Below are positions 27,058 through 43,399 of a stretch of DNA of 64,000 nt, piece by piece. The position numbers and the translations under genes are program-made. The stretch is from Okapia johnstoni (lineage: Eukaryota > Chordata > Mammalia > Artiodactyla > Giraffidae), in assembly GCA_024291935.2 (NCBI GenBank), contig CM044310.1, positions 119,174,213-119,238,212 of the forward strand. The letters are read 5' to 3'. A model generated the notes under the pieces. The model was not told the DNA's origin and ran no database searches. It saw only the letters and a program-made list of their open reading frames with translations. Numbering within the stretch: position 1 is the first letter of the stretch; every line of letters starts with the position of its first letter.

Positions 27058-28041
27058 TGTTGGGAGCCGTTCTGGAACTACTGCCAGATGACAAAGTCAC
27101 GGCACCATTCAAGAAGAAACCGCAAAGCAGTTTCTCTCCTGGATCGAACCTTCCCTCCTTCCTCTTTCTGTGCTTTTGTTGTGGCTAACTTTGTTTCATT
27201 CCTTGATGGCTGGAGTTGTAGGGGCTTCCATGAGGAGGTCATGAGAGTCCAGGAAAAATAAAAATGATCCCTTGCCCCAGAGAAACATTCCAAAAATGAT
27301 TAAACCTACTGAGGCCCCTGCCTGGTGGGTCCCTAACACTCAGCCAGGGAATAAGACCATGATCATTTGGAAAACAAGCCCTAAGCCTATTGTGACCTGG
27401 CCTCATGAGGAGATTGTTATTGATGACTGGAAAACTTGGGTCATGTATCAGGGAAAATTACAGAAACTAAGCAAATTGCCTTTTCCCCTCAGAATCTAAG
27501 CATAAACGGAAAAGAACTATATGAATTGTATTGTAAATGGTTTCTAGGTAAACTGCAAAAGACTTGTCCCTGCCAGAAATAGTCTTGTATTATGCGGGTA
27601 GATGGTAAACAAACCATCACTGACAATGGCTGTACTATGAGAAACTTTGGCACTTAGACACTACTACAGTACTTATTCACTGAAGCAAGACGCTGTATTT
27701 GCTGTAGTAGCAGGCTGTACAGAAAAAGTAGATGGAATGATATGATTCATAGACTATGTTCTAGCAAAATAAAAACAGGTTTCGGGGTAAACACATAACC
27801 AAAATGTGACAATAGACTAGGAAAAAACTTTTAACACATCTTAGAATCAGGGGATGTTGATCTGAAGGGAAAAATATCGTCAGAATCATACGTAGAAGAG
27901 CATGTGCTATACAAATAGAGACCAAGGCAATAAAGCTTATGGTCCTGGGCCATCAAAAGCTCTCTGTCCCCTTTCTTTTCCTTTTGCTGACGCAGTTCAT
28001 CCCTTGGGGACCCCTGGACCAGCTGGAGTGGGACTCCGGCA
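27058..28041 (+). mobile_element. LTR-like class II ERV element in unit C
   Basis: A 984-bp element begins TGTTGGGAGCC and ends GACTCCGGCA. It is flanked by perfect 6-bp copies GAAATA (27052-27057 and 28042-28047). An AATAAA polyadenylation signal lies near 27929, about 110 bp from the end, as in an R-U5 region. The left third matches the inverted right part of the ERV in unit B and holds an envelope-leader-like frame (MIKPTEAPAWWVPNTQPG) that is soon stopped. It may be a solo LTR with a long U3, or an internally deleted element. The terminal bases and target size support a class II ERV. Confidence 0.7.
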
Positions 28042-28653
28042 GAAATATCAATCTATCCTAAAAAAATGTTTTATGCAAATTTCAATCCATAGATAACTTC
28101 TCTTTTTCTGTATCCCTAACCATGCCTTTAAATAGTTAAGTCTCTTACTAGTGCAGAGAATAGTCTCTAATTTTTTTCAGAACTTTCTAAGGAATCCTGG
28201 ACCACTAAGGTCATCCTGTTTATATGTGCGTTTTCTTATTCCAGCTCTAAAGAGTTGATGTTGTATCCAGATGTAAGGAAATGACTCCACTTTCCCCTTA
28301 TTCACTAGGATACCAATATCCCACTCCATCCCAATGGGTATCTTAGATATTGATCCCTTCCTGTGTTGAACTCTCACAAAGGCCATATTTTCAATACTTG
28401 AAATTCACTCATTCATACTGAGAATTCATCGTGCTTTACAGGAAGCCTGGATGCAAACAGTGGAGATGTAAGAAGAAGTAGTCTAACAGGCTGGGTCTTC
28501 ATTATCATAATAAATAAAAGTTTAAAAATACACTTTCAAAACAACCTACCTAGGCAAGAACACCAAAAGTAGATATAGGTTTGCAGGTTCCCAAACCATG
28601 ACATTTCAGGAGGAAAAGCAAGCCCAGCCTCTAACCACAGGTGGGACGTTTAC

Positions 28654-28668
28654 CTGAGAACCTGCCAT
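28654..28668 (-). pseudogene. Start exon of unit C (MAGSQ)
   Basis: ATGGCAGGTTCTCAG with a GTAAAC donor on the minus strand. It is homologous to the start exons of units A and B but has no KRAB or finger exon left in the unit. Confidence 0.65.
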
Positions 28669-28699
28669 TTCCTCCTCTTCTTTCTCCTGCCCTGGAACA

Positions 28700-29500
28700 T
28701 TTTCTCATCAAGGTTATGTGGAAGAATCATATTAGAATCTTGAGATTATGCCTTCAAAGGTGTCAGCATAGCTCTTTGCCTGCTCCCAACACACCCACAG
28801 GCAGAAGGACCTTGAAAAGCTGAAAAGTCCACACTCTCCTGTCCTTTGTCTCAGGAGAGATTTGGGAACAATCAGCTCCTACATGGAGACCCATCTATGA
28901 GCTTTTCTTTGTCGTCAACACTTCTTCTGTCTTCATGTAAATACCCCCAAATTCTGCAAACATGGGGTGTGTGGGCTGCACTGACTTGGCCCTTCAAAGC
29001 CCATGGAGAGCAGAACTTGTTGCCTGTCCTCGGACTAAAGCATGGTCTGAACTCCCACTCATACCCAGAAAACCATGTGCCTACCCCGGGCCTCCCCTCC
29101 GAGTTCCCTAGAGCCACTTCCTACAAGCCACACTGATGTTCCCACAGGACCAATCGAGAAGTCTGTGAGGAGGGCACCGGTGAGGCCATTTCTTAACACT
29201 GGTCACGTGATCCTGAGGGGGAACCACTTGGCTGAATGGTTTTTTCCTGAACCTTGAAAATGAAGAAAATCTTTGGGATCATGGCCCCACTCTAAGAAGT
29301 TATGAATCTGCAGGTATGAGGTGGAACCCATGAAATGAGTCTTTAACTAAGGTTTCCTGCTGGTGCTGATGCTGCTTTCCAAAGATCCATTTTCAGTAGC
29401 CCTGAGCTAGAGATACCACACCCAGCACACCTGAGACCTCTAAGCAGTGTGAGCATTTGGGGTTGGAACTTCTAGAAGCACAAGGTCTGTCAGATTGATA
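28700..29500. other. Unit C upstream flank
   Basis: Homologous to 23930-24400 and 24700-24790 of unit B (for example ACACCCACAGGCAGAAGGAC versus the unit B counterpart near 24025). No exon or CpG-rich promoter was recognised. Confidence 0.45.
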
Positions 29501-29549
29501 ACCTGAGGAGAAGGTTTAAACATGGGAAGGTTGCTTAAATAATTCAATA

Positions 29550-29825
29550 AATCTTTTTTTTCTGTATATTTATTGGCTATGGTGGGTCTTTGTTGTTGTG
29601 TGTGGGCTTCTCATTGCAATGGTTTCTCTTCTTGTGGAGCACAGGCTCTAAGGCACCTAGACTTCAGCAGTTGCAGCTCCTAGGTTCTAGAGCACAGACT
29701 CAGTAGTTGTGGTGCATGGGCTTCGTTGCCCCCAGGCCTGTGGGATCTTCCCAGACCAGGGACTGAACCAGTGTCCCTTGCACTGCAAGATGTATTCTTA
29801 ACCACTGGACCACCAGGGAAGCCAC
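29550..29825 (-). repeat. CHR-type tRNA-Glu SINE
   Basis: T-rich start, GTGGGATCTTCCCAGACCAG and a terminal CACTGGACCACCAGGGAAGC: a full-length reversed element. Confidence 0.85.
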
Positions 29826-30029
29826 CAATAAACCTTAATTGGTAAACAGGACTCTCAACTTTTCTGTTTCCTACTGGCAGAAACGTGTTCAGTTTCTCAT
29901 AGAGAAGTTGAGGTTCAGGCCATCCAAATTGCCAACAAAGGCACTCAGGCTACATTCTATCCTGTCATGCCCCCTACTGGCAGGCAGTGGAGGAGCTCGT
30001 CTCACTAACGCTCTTCTGTACTTTTCCTG

Positions 30030-31110
30030 ACAGGGATGTTGTTCAGTCCCTCAGTTCTGTCGGACTCTTTGCCACCCCGTGAAAAACCCTATGCAGCACG
30101 CCAGGCTTCCCTGTCCTTCACCATCTCCCGGAGCTTGCTCAAACTCGTGTCCATTGAGTCGATGAGGCCATCCAACCATCTCATCCTCTATGTCCCCTTC
30201 TCCTCCTGCCTTCAATCCTTCCCAGCATCAGGATCTTTTCCAATGAGTCGGCCATCAGGTGGCCCAAGTATTGGAGCTTCAGCTTCAGTCCTTCCAATGA
30301 ATATTCATTGATTTCCTTTAGGATTGACTGGTTTGATCTCCATGCTGTTCAAGGGACTCCCAAGAGTCTTCTCCAGCACCACAATTTGAAATCACCAATT
30401 CTTTAGCACTCATTCTTCTTTATGGTCAACACAAAGTCAGGGAAGTATTCAATACATCATAGAACACGTCAGTTTTTGCTATAAATTCCGAAGCAGCGAG
30501 GAGAAATAATAGGATGTTGAATTCATCCAAAAGGTTCTGTTCTGTTACGGTAACTTCCTTCCCTGGTGTGCATGCGGGCTAAGTCGCTCCAGTCAGGCGA
30601 CGCTGTGGACTGTAGCCCGCCATGGTCCTCTGTCTATGGAATTCTCCAGGCAAGAATACTGGAGTGGGTTGCCAGTCCCTTCTCCAGGGGATCTTTCCCA
30701 CCTAGAGATGGAACCCACGTCTCTTTAAGTCTCCTGTTTTGGCAGGTGGGTTCTTTACCACTAGCGCCACCTAGCGTAAACCCTTTCCAAAAACAGTAAG
30801 TTGAATAGAGAGAGAGAGAGTCACTAGGGATTTTAACATCTGAAAATATCAGATGCTCTAGCAATATTACAATCGACAGGTGTTGGAAAGAATTCAAAGG
30901 GTAGTTATGAAGGGCTACCATGAAGGGCTGTCTGGGTCCCAGGGACATTTCATTTTCCTTTGGCTCTTCACCCTGAGATCTCTGTTGCCTATTTCTCTTT
31001 GTAGCTGCCACCATCTAGAAAGTGACCAGGATAAGAGGTTTCCCTCTATCTGCCTGTGAATGCAGCTATGCTTAACCCCACTGTCCTCGGGGCTTCCAGG
31101 CTCTCCTGTT
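30030..31110 (-). repeat. Inverted duplication arm 1 (BovB + spacer + Bov-tA)
   Basis: Composite block: BovB 3' part (30033-30425), a 130-bp spacer (30425-30560), a Bov-tA SINE (30565-30780) and, after a ~230-bp insertion, a tail at 31019-31095. Its reverse complement is found in the same order at 47210-48075, including the odd BovB-spacer junction and the spacer itself (AAGGTTCTGTTCTGTTACGG versus the reverse of 47541-47560). The shared non-repeat junctions mean common descent, either as a segmental duplication or as an undescribed composite repeat. Confidence 0.75.
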
Positions 31111-31164
31111 CTGAGTCCCCTCATGACATCACAGAAAATACGATGGTGATACATGTACCTGTGG

Positions 31165-31385
31165 GGCTTCCCTGGTGGCTCAGATGGTAAAGAATCCGCC
31201 TGCAAAGCAGGAGAGATGCGTTTGACCCTTTGATCGGTCAGGAAGATCCCCTGGAGAAGGGACTGACTTACCCACTCCAGCATTCTTGCGTGGAAAATCC
31301 CGTGGACAGAGGAGGCTGTCATTCTGTCCATGGGGTCACAAAGAGTTGGACATGACTGAAGTGATTTAGCACGCATGCATACACA
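31165..31385 (+). repeat. Bov-tA type SINE
   Basis: GGGCTTCCCTGGTGGCTCAG head and TGGGGTCACAAAGAGTTGGA tail region, full length. Confidence 0.9.
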
Positions 31386-31729
31386 TACACACCGACTTAC
31401 AGCAAACAAACCTAAATTACACTAATTCATGAACAGTATAAAAAGGCATGATACACAAAAAGAGAACACATACAAAAATACTTCATGGCTTTCTTTATTG
31501 CAAACAATCCCTGTATCATAATTGAAGGAAACCAGGTACATCATCCTAAAATATACCTGACACAAAATTTATTTTGAGCTGAAGACAACTAAGCAGTAAA
31601 CACACAAAAAGATCGCTCTGTCCAAAAGCAGGAAGTCACTTCTCCTTTTGATGGAGATACTCTAACCAGCCTACAGATGGCGCCAGAGTAATTTGCAAAT
31701 AAACCTAATTAAATGAAGATAAGGATTTT

Positions 31730-31945
31730 TTGTTTAGTTGCTCAGTCATGTCTCTTTTGCAACCCCACGAACTGTAGTCCCCTGGGTCCTCTGTCCATGG
31801 GATTCCCCAAGCCAGAACGCTGGAGTGGGTTGCTATTTCCTTCTGCAGGGGATTTTCCTGACCGAGGGATCAAACCCATGTCTCTTACATCGCCTATGTT
31901 CGCAGGTGGGTTCTTTACCACTAGCACCACCTGGGAAGCCCTTAA
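31730..31945 (-). repeat. Bov-tA type SINE
   Basis: Reversed element: GTTGCTCAGTCATGTCTCTT at the left and CTAGCACCACCTGGGAAGCC at the right. Confidence 0.9.
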
Positions 31946-31949
31946 GGTA

Positions 31950-32395
31950 TACATAACCCAAGGACAAACAGCTTTAATGGAGCTGTAACCAAAACGCCGA
32001 GATATGCCACACACAAGCCCTACCTCAGCTGGGTTCGGGATCCTCTGTTGGCCTTCACAGGGCATGCATCTGGACTCGAACCACCCAGCCACCCTGTGCC
32101 ACAGTTCTCCCACTTGCTTTAGCTCTTACCCCAGGTCTCCCAAGCTGCATTAATCCACGGCATTCGAGTCCTCCAGCTCTCAAAGGCTCCCTCTCCAGGA
32201 CTCTCTCCTTTTCTCCAGTCTCCCGGACCTGTCTGAGCTCTAGCTGCTCCACCACGCATGCCTGCAAGCCCCGCTCCAAGCTTATCAAACTCACTCCTGT
32301 GGGCTCCAGTCCTCCCCCACCCGGACTCTCAGACTCCCCGCCACGGGCTCAAGTCCTTTCCCTAAGTCAACCCCATCTTCACTCTAGGACTGACC
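31950..32395. other. Unassigned GC-richer stretch
   Basis: Non-repeat-like sequence, GC-richer than its neighbours. It is continued after the BovB insertion at 32870-33180 (ACTCTAGGACTGACC before, CTCAAGACAGCTCAGG after). No reading frame matched a family I recognise. It could be an older LTR or exon remnant. Confidence 0.35.
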
Positions 32396-32399
32396 CTCT

Positions 32400-32868
32400 T
32401 AAGACGGCTGACAAAGGTCCATATGGTCAAAGTTATGGTTTTTCCAATAGTCACATACGGATGTGAGTCAGACAATAAAGGCTGAGCGCCGAAGAATTGA
32501 TGCTTTTGAACTGTGGTGTTGGAGGAGACTCGAGAGTCCCTTGAACGGCAAGATCAAACCATTCCATCCTAAAGGAAATCAGTCCTGAATATTCATTGGA
32601 AGGACTGATACTTAAGCTGAAGCTCCAATACTTTGGGCACCTGATGAGAAGAGCTGACTCACTGGAAAAGACCCTGATACTGGGAAAGACTGAAGGTGGG
32701 AGAAGGGGATGACAGAAGATGAGATGGCTGGATGGCATCACCGACTCAATGGACATGAATTTGGGCAAGCTCTGGGAGATGGTGAAGGACAGGGAAGCCT
32801 AGTGTGCTGCAGTCCATAGGGCTGCAAAGAGTCAGACACAACTGAGTGACTGAACGATAACTCAAGAC
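32400..32868 (+). repeat. BovB LINE 3' fragment
   Basis: Starts near CTGACAAAGGTCCATATGGT and runs through GAATTGATGCTTTTGAACTG and AAATCAGTCCTGAATATTCA to GTCAGACACAACTGAGTGAC. Plus-strand RTE reverse transcriptase tail with frame breaks. Confidence 0.9.
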
Positions 32869-33239
32869 AGCTCAGGTCCCTTCTGAGTCTACCTGCTCCC
32901 TCCACACTCAGGACTTGACCCTGGGCCCCAGCCCCTCCCCCAGGGCAAATCCGCTTGCATCCGTGGAGCATTGGCCTCCCCAACCCCCCCAACCCCCTGC
33001 TTTGGGACCTCCAGGAACTGGAGAGGTCCAGTGTGCGGGTTCTGTTCCTTCAACAGGCCATGTGTGAACATCCAGCAAAGACACTGGCTCATATGCACTT
33101 TCAGTGTCAGCCATTCTAGTGACCCCCAGGGCAATCTGACTTTGCATATCCCTGGAGTGATGACATGTAACTCCTCTCCACTTACTTGACATTTGGTGAT
33201 CTTACATGTTTACCTAAGTCTCCTTCTACCTTGTATTTA

Positions 33240-33360
33240 TTATTTTTATTGGCCACACTGTGCAGCTTGTGGGATCTTAGTTCCCTGACGAGGGGCTGAA
33301 CCAATGCCCTCGGCAGTGAAAAGCGTGGAGTCCTAACCACTGGACTGCCAGGGAAGCCCC
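33240..33360 (-). repeat. CHR-type SINE
   Basis: Reversed element ending CTGGACTGCCAGGGAAGCCC. Confidence 0.8.
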
Positions 33361-33369
33361 TCCCTTCCC

Positions 33370-33600
33370 CTTTTAATTGACTTGCTGTTTTATTATTGAC
33401 TTGAAGAATTCTTTTTATCCTTTGTGAATCCTTCGTCAGATTTAGGCAGATGTCTTCTCCCACTCTGCTTCTTGCTTTTTCATCACCTTCAGGATGCCAC
33501 TCGATGACCTTTGAACTTTCGATAAAGTCCAACTTAATAACGTTTCATTTTCCGTTGAGAGTCTTCTGTGTACTAAGAAATGTTGCCTGCCCCACGGTTA
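33370..33600. repeat. Old L1 fragment
   Basis: TTTGTGAATCCTTCGTCAGA and CTTCTCCCACTCTGCTTCTT resemble the reverse of L1 ORF2/3' sequence seen near 13120-13170. Diverged. Confidence 0.55.
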
Positions 33601-33624
33601 TGACAACCTCTTGTATTTTCTTCT

Positions 33625-33745
33625 TCTTTTTATTGGCTGCACCACGTGGCTTGTGGGATCTTAGTTCCCTGACCAGGGACTGAACCTGCATCCTCCGCAG
33701 TGGAAGTGTGGAGTCCTAACCACTGGACCTCTAGAGCAGTCCCTA
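33625..33745 (-). repeat. CHR-type SINE
   Basis: Reversed element with GGCTTGTGGGATCTTAGTTC and CCTAACCACTGGACCTCTAG. Confidence 0.8.
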
Positions 33746-33849
33746 TATGTTCTTACAGAACTCTGATCGACTTTTCTCAACTCACTGCTCCTACAAGATG
33801 TCTTCCTGTAATAACTAATAGCAACACTAATGCTAATGAGAACAGCAGC

Positions 33850-33995
33850 AGCTAATATTTATTGAGCTTACACAATATTTCAGATACATGTTCAGGGAGT
33901 TCACATGTACCAAACTCATCTAATCACCATGACAGCAGTAGTAGGTAGGTGTGATTATCCCCAATTCATGAATAAAGCACAGCGGGGTAAGAGCG
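33850..33995 (+). repeat. MIR-like ancient SINE
   Basis: GCTAATATTTATTGAGCTTA, a CTAATCACCATGACAGCAGT region, and GTGATTATCCCCAATTCATG are the diverged landmarks of the mammalian MIR element. Confidence 0.65.
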
Positions 33996-34331
33996 CCTTT
34001 TCCCAGTGTCTCCCAGGCAGTGAGAGGTGGGAGGGTGGTAGTAACAGGTTGGGCTAAGTGCCACAAGAAAAGCTCTCCCATATACGTTCCACTAGCAGAG
34101 TTTCACCTTAGAACACATCTGAAATATGACAGAGGTGAAGTGGTACTGGAAGGTTTCTATGCGTTCCTTGAAACTAACCTAACCCAGGAGACAACCGCTG
34201 ACAGCTGAGTATGCTGTGATCAATAAGAAAAAGCGATTTCTCCAAATTCACCGCTCACACGACTTCTGATAGTCTATAAGCAGAAGAGCGACCAGTGAAG
34301 GCTTTCTTGCATTCACTCTCATCACAAATCT

Positions 34332-38288
<3,957 letters not shown>

Positions 38289-38659
38289 TCAAGATGGAGG
38301 AGGAGGAGGGAGGCCCACACGCTGTGCAGGGGTGGACATAGTGAGCAGATTAAAGGCCTGGGACCTGGGTGGGGGCCAGGGAGGTCACCGCTGTGACTAA
38401 CGCTTAGCCCCTCCTGCTGCAAGGAAGACCATTGACACCCTGGGAAATTCTAACCATGCCTTTCTGCCAGGAAATGGCTAAAACAAGTCCAGGTTTCTCT
38501 TGTTCACAAGTACTGAGCTTGCTACATGCCTGTCTCATAAATTCTCAGCAAGCGTGGATTCCTACAGCATTTCTGTTCTCTTTAAGGAGAAAGGAAAAAA
38601 AAAATGCCAGGGGTTTGCTTCCTGAATATAAAGTCTTTTATCTTAGAAAATCAGGCTTG

Positions 38660-39450
38660 CAGGTTTGAACGTTTTCAGGCCTCAGGTTCATCATTTTGCC
38701 AGGTTATCTTTTACCTGGTCCGCCTTTGTAATGACAAAAGCAGTTTTTTTTTTACTCCATCATATTGAGAGGGTAACAGGCAGGAAGGCCAGCGGTCCCC
38801 AAACGAGGCAACAGGCTGCAAGTGTCAGACATTTTTTCTCTCTCCTTGAAGTGGCAGGAGGAAACAAACTACAAGGGTCAGATTTTTTTTTTTCCCTTCT
38901 CCATACAAAATTAAAAGGAGGTTTCTCTTAAGATTCTGTTGCCATGACGACACATGGTTCCACTTGAACTTTTCTCAAACCTTGAGCTCACCAATGCGCT
39001 TTTCTATGGGAATGCTTTTCTTTAAACTATGTATTTGCTTTGGAAATTGCCTTTCTTCAAAATGATTCTACCTAAGACTAACTTTTATTCTTTTCTCAAA
39101 CCTTGGGCTGATAACAGCTCAACAAACCAGTATTCTATCAATTGTTTTATGGCTGGGGGATGACACACCTCATGCCACTCTATCTCAGAAATGGATATTG
39201 TGGGAGGGGGGCCTGGGGAAGCTCCCTCAGCCCTGAGGTGTCGCTCTTATCGGATTAACAGGTTTCTAAGAGACAGAAAACAGCTTGCTACCAACTAACG
39301 AGGGGGGCCCTCTCCGCCCCCTTCTGATGTCAGTGCCGGAAGCTTCTCTGTCTCTTAATAAAACTCTGCTACACAAAAGTTCTTGAGTGATCAAGCCTGG
39401 TCCCTGATCCCGAAGCTAAATCTTCAGAGATCAGGAATCTGACACCGTTC
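38660..39450 (+). repeat. Probable ERV LTR
   Basis: The right part has CTCTTAATAAAACTCTGCTA followed by CAAAAGTTCTTGAGTGATCA and a CTGACACC end, an R-U5 style LTR terminus seen in artiodactyl class I ERVs. Two related CTCAAACCTTG(A/G)GCT motifs lie at about 38975 and 39098. The left border is uncertain. Confidence 0.5.
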
Positions 39451-39459
39451 ACCATAAGC

Positions 39460-40500
39460 TGTCAATATGAATGGATTAGACTGAATTCTTACAGTCACAC
39501 ATTTAGGTTGAGTAAAATGCCTTAAGTTCCCTGATCCCAGGAGTATACGATCATCTATTACTTTTATCTGACATGACCTTCTTACCTGTTAACCATCCAC
39601 TAACCCTGCCTTTTCTTTTTTCCTGATTTAGAGGAAATAGGTATCAAACGGTTTGGGAACACACAGACAGGTCCGTTTAAAACAAAATTCATCTCCTGGG
39701 TCCCCTGACAGGAACATGACCTCTGAGCCAGGGCTTCGTCACACTCCAATTCTTCGTCAAGCATGAGCCTGGGAAGATCAGCGGAGGTGAGAAAGGAATC
39801 TCACGTGGTCAAATGGGACCGACGTCTCGAACTCATCAAATCGTGGACCTGACTCAAATATTTCTCCTGAGGTAGTTTCTGCTTCCATTGTTGCAATTAC
39901 TCTTGACAGAAAAAGTGAGCAGGGGAGAGACACTGAGTAACTAGCTCAGGGGTTCAGTGAGAAACTTTAGCCACAGAGGTGGGCACAGGGCTACATGGCA
40001 TCATTATTTGCTGGATCAGGAAGAGCAGGGGAGCAGGTCCTTGGTGGAACTCACTCAGGCAAGAGGCTTCACAGCATTTCACAGAAGCATGCACAGGATC
40101 CAAACATCACAGCTCAAGACGGAAAAAGAAACACACACTCACGTGGGCCATAGTTCTAGAATTTAAGGACTGATCAGTGCTCCTGGGGTCTCCTTTACTG
40201 AAGACACAAAATCCAGAGATGCCAGATCTACAAGAGGAAAACGAGGCATGAAAGTAAGTGCACCCTGGTCCCCAGATGACTTAGGACAGCCTTCTCACTC
40301 ATCCACCTTCGCTGCCAAAGAGCCCCATCTTCTTCCCCTATAAGCTCCCCCACAAAAACACAAACCTTGGGCTTGTGATTAGAAGATTAAAAGGATTCTG
40401 GAAAAATCAAGTTCTACCCGAAACTCCAGGAAACCCAGCTGCACAGACGGGGCACAGGAGCTCTTATTTTATGTCTTGAAATTAGATCTGACACTGGAGT
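39460..40500. other. Probable ZNF upstream intron, nothing recognised
   Basis: Mixed-composition sequence in the presumed first intron of the KRAB-ZNF gene. One strong minus-strand donor-like site is CAG followed by GTAAGAAGG at about 39577-39587, downstream of ATGGTTAACAG. That exon would end in phase 2, whereas KRAB-A needs phase 0, so it is not accepted as the start exon. Confidence 0.35.
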
Positions 40501-40519
40501 AGGAGGATTCCTGGCCAGC

Positions 40520-41180
40520 TCCCTGGTGGGGAATATGGCTGAGAATCCGGCCTTGACCAAAGAGAGGTGCGGCCTCTGCCCTCAGCCTCTGAGAGGTAAC
40601 GGACATCGCACATCACAGGGATGTCTTTGCTTTGGGTAGGGGCAGGCCACACCACACCTTAGGGTGGGAGCTGGCCACACCAGGAAGACCACTCAGGTGA
40701 TGGGCGGGGACGGGGAGACCATGGGTCATGGGCTATGAGTTGACTTGGGGACTGAGATCGACATCTGGACAACAAATCAATCATCTATGTCCACAGGACC
40801 AGTCAATTATGTCCACATGACGAAGCTGCAGTGAAAACTCCAAACACTGAAGTTCAGGTGTGCTTCCCTGGCTGGTAGTACTCTGAGCACACTGTCGCTC
40901 GTTGATGCTGGCAGAATAGCTGGTGTCCTGACTTCACCAGAAGACACCGGAAGCCCCAGGGTGGGAACTTGCTGGGCCTCACCCTGCGCACCTACCTCCT
41001 TGGCTGCTGTTAGTCTGCACCCTTGCCCTGTCATTCACAGCAACCAGGAATGAAGCAGCGTTCGGTGAGTTTCAGGAGTCCCTTCTAGTCCTGAGTTATG
41101 AAACCTGAGGGTGGTTTAGGGAAACTCCTGAACTTGCCTTTGGTGTGACGACTGAGGGGGGGTCTTGTGTGGAGGCTGGG
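40520..41180 (+). repeat. Possible ancient LTR-like repeat
   Basis: Blocks such as GCAGTGAAAACTCCAAACAC, GAAACCTGAGGGTGGTTTAG and CTGAACTTGCCTTTGGTGTG recall an old mammalian interspersed repeat, possibly an LTR. Family not identified. Confidence 0.35.
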
Positions 41181-41419
41181 CCCTCACATTTCACTGATGG
41201 AGGCTGGGGGACTCTGGGCAGAGGGCCTGTTACGGTTATTCACACCGTCCAGGGTGGGAGGGGCTGCACTATGCAAACTCAAGCTCTTCTGGCCTCTGGA
41301 CAGGGTGAAGTCAGCAAGACTTGGCAGGCGGACAAGGCAGAGAGAGAACTACCAGATAGAGTCTGGCATTCTGAATCCAGCAAAGCTGGTTGCATAAATA
41401 CATACAGAATATCCAAGTG

Positions 41420-42390
41420 AAAATATACTAGACGGCTATTAAATGCTAAGCCAGAAGAAACACTTGAAGACGTGAAAAATTTTTCAGGTATATTGTCAGT
41501 AGGAAAATCAGGCTATCGAAACAAGACGTTTCTTGATATGCATATATACATATACACATACTTATATACAATATACACCATGATTGAGATATCTGTATCT
41601 ATATAGATATAAACACACATACATGTTAAGAGAGATTCTCAAAAGATAAAGTTCCACTCTCTTTTTCAAAGGGGACCTCCTGAACTTGCAGAAAAATCTC
41701 TGAATAACTTATTTTGGGGATTTTTTTTTTTTTTACTGAATAACATCTCTTCATTTCTTTTTACTTCCTAATACCTAAACCAATTCTTTGATGTCTACAT
41801 CCGCCCACATATGTTGGAGGACTGACTGGGGAAAAAATGGCTAAAATGCCAACTGATGCCCCACAGACACTGATAGGTATCTTGATGCTGCTTGGTCTTA
41901 GTCTTGAAGGGAGGGTGAGCTCTGCTTTTGAACCTGTCCTTCAGCCGCAGTGTCCTGTAGATACACACTAAATTACCTGACCCTGCTAGCGCTCTCGTTG
42001 CATGCAGCGCTATCAGAAGAAAATATGTAAAGTATGAAACGTAGAAAATAAATTCATTTATCGACACATGGAGCCCGTCATTTGGAAGTACTTTGGTCAG
42101 GATCTGACATCATGAGAATGAAGCCCTCTTCCTAGCACCTCTCAGGGTACATCACCCGGAATTTTCCAAACCCATAAATCCATAAACTCATGAGGAAAAC
42201 CTCCAATTCCAACAGAGGGGCAGCCTACAGAATACCTAACCAGTTCCTCTTAAAACCGCCAAGGTCATCAGAAACGAGGGAAGTGTGAGACATCAGCAGA
42301 GCCTAGAGGAGCTTAGGGAGACATGACAACGAAATGTAATGTGGTATCCTGGATGGGATCCTGGAACAGATGAAAACCACTGTGTAAAAA
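41420..42390. other. Nothing recognised; AT-rich with short TA tracts
   Basis: An ATATAC-rich simple stretch at 41538-41625 and a T run at 41719. No exon or clear repeat family was supported. Confidence 0.35.
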
Positions 42391-42402
42391 CTAGGGAAAC
42401 CT

Positions 42403-42555
42403 GTGGGACTTCCCTGGTGGTCCAATGGTTAAGATGTTGCCACTTCCATTGCAGGGGGTGAGGGTTCGATCCCTGGTTGGGGAACTAAGATCCCACATAC
42501 CTAGCAGCCAGATAATAACAAAGAAATAAATAAACACAGTCAAAACTGTTAAAAA
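42403..42555 (+). repeat. CHR-type SINE
   Basis: GGGACTTCCCTGGTGGTCCA head, GGTTCGATCCCTGGTTGGGG, then an A-rich tail. Confidence 0.88.
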
Positions 42556-43004
42556 AAAAACACTAAGGAAAACTGAATAAAGCATGGATTTCAGTTAACA
42601 GTAAGGTTTCAGAATTGGCTCATTAATTGTAACTAATATCCCATACTAATGTGAGTTATAAATAATAGGAGAAACTGGGTGCAAGGTACCTGGGAATTCT
42701 GTGTACTATCTTTGCAATTTTTCTGTAAAACTAACCGTTCTAACTGAAAAAAAATAATAATAAAAGGGTTCTAAAAAATACAATCTATTAAAAAGAACAA
42801 TTTGCAACCACATGTGGCCCACAAAGCACAAAATATTTATATGTGACCCTTCAGAGAAAAAGTTTGCCAAACCCTGCTCGAGATCCAGAACTCACACGCA
42901 GCATCAAACTGTACTGCCTCTCATCGTTCATAAAAAGATGTAACTGAAACTGTCAGACCTCAAATAAGACCTGGCTGATAAAACAAATTTCTATTTACTG
43001 ATTA

Positions 43005-43378
43005 CTTTTGAACTGTGGTGTTGGAGAAGACTCTTGAGAGTCCCTTGGACTGCAAGGAGATCCAACCAGTCCATCCTAAAGGAAATCAGTCCTGGGTGTT
43101 CACTGGAAGGACTGATGTTGAAACTGAAACTCCAATACTTTGGCCACCTCATGCAAAGAGTTGACTCATTGGAAAAGACCCTAATGCTGGGAAGGGTTGG
43201 GGGCAGGAGGAGAAGGGGACGACAGGATGAGGTGGTTGGATGGCATCACCGATTCAGTGGACATAGGTTTGGGTAGACTCTGGGAGTTGGTAATGGACAG
43301 GGAGGCCTGGCATGCTGCGATTTATGGGGTCGCAAAGAGTCGGATGCGACTGAACTGAACTGAACTGATTACTAGAAA
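43005..43378 (+). repeat. BovB LINE 3' end
   Basis: Encodes the reverse transcriptase C-terminus (start [19 protein letters not shown]) with stops. It ends in the ACTGAACTGAACTGAACTGA terminal repeat and a short A run. Confidence 0.93.
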
Positions 43379-43399
43379 AAAAAAAAAAAACTTGCCTTC

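Noticed and set aside
39575..39600. ATGGTTAACAG plus GTAAGA as the missing start exon of the KRAB-ZNF gene
   Set aside because: It would end in phase 2, but the KRAB-A exon needs a phase-0 partner.
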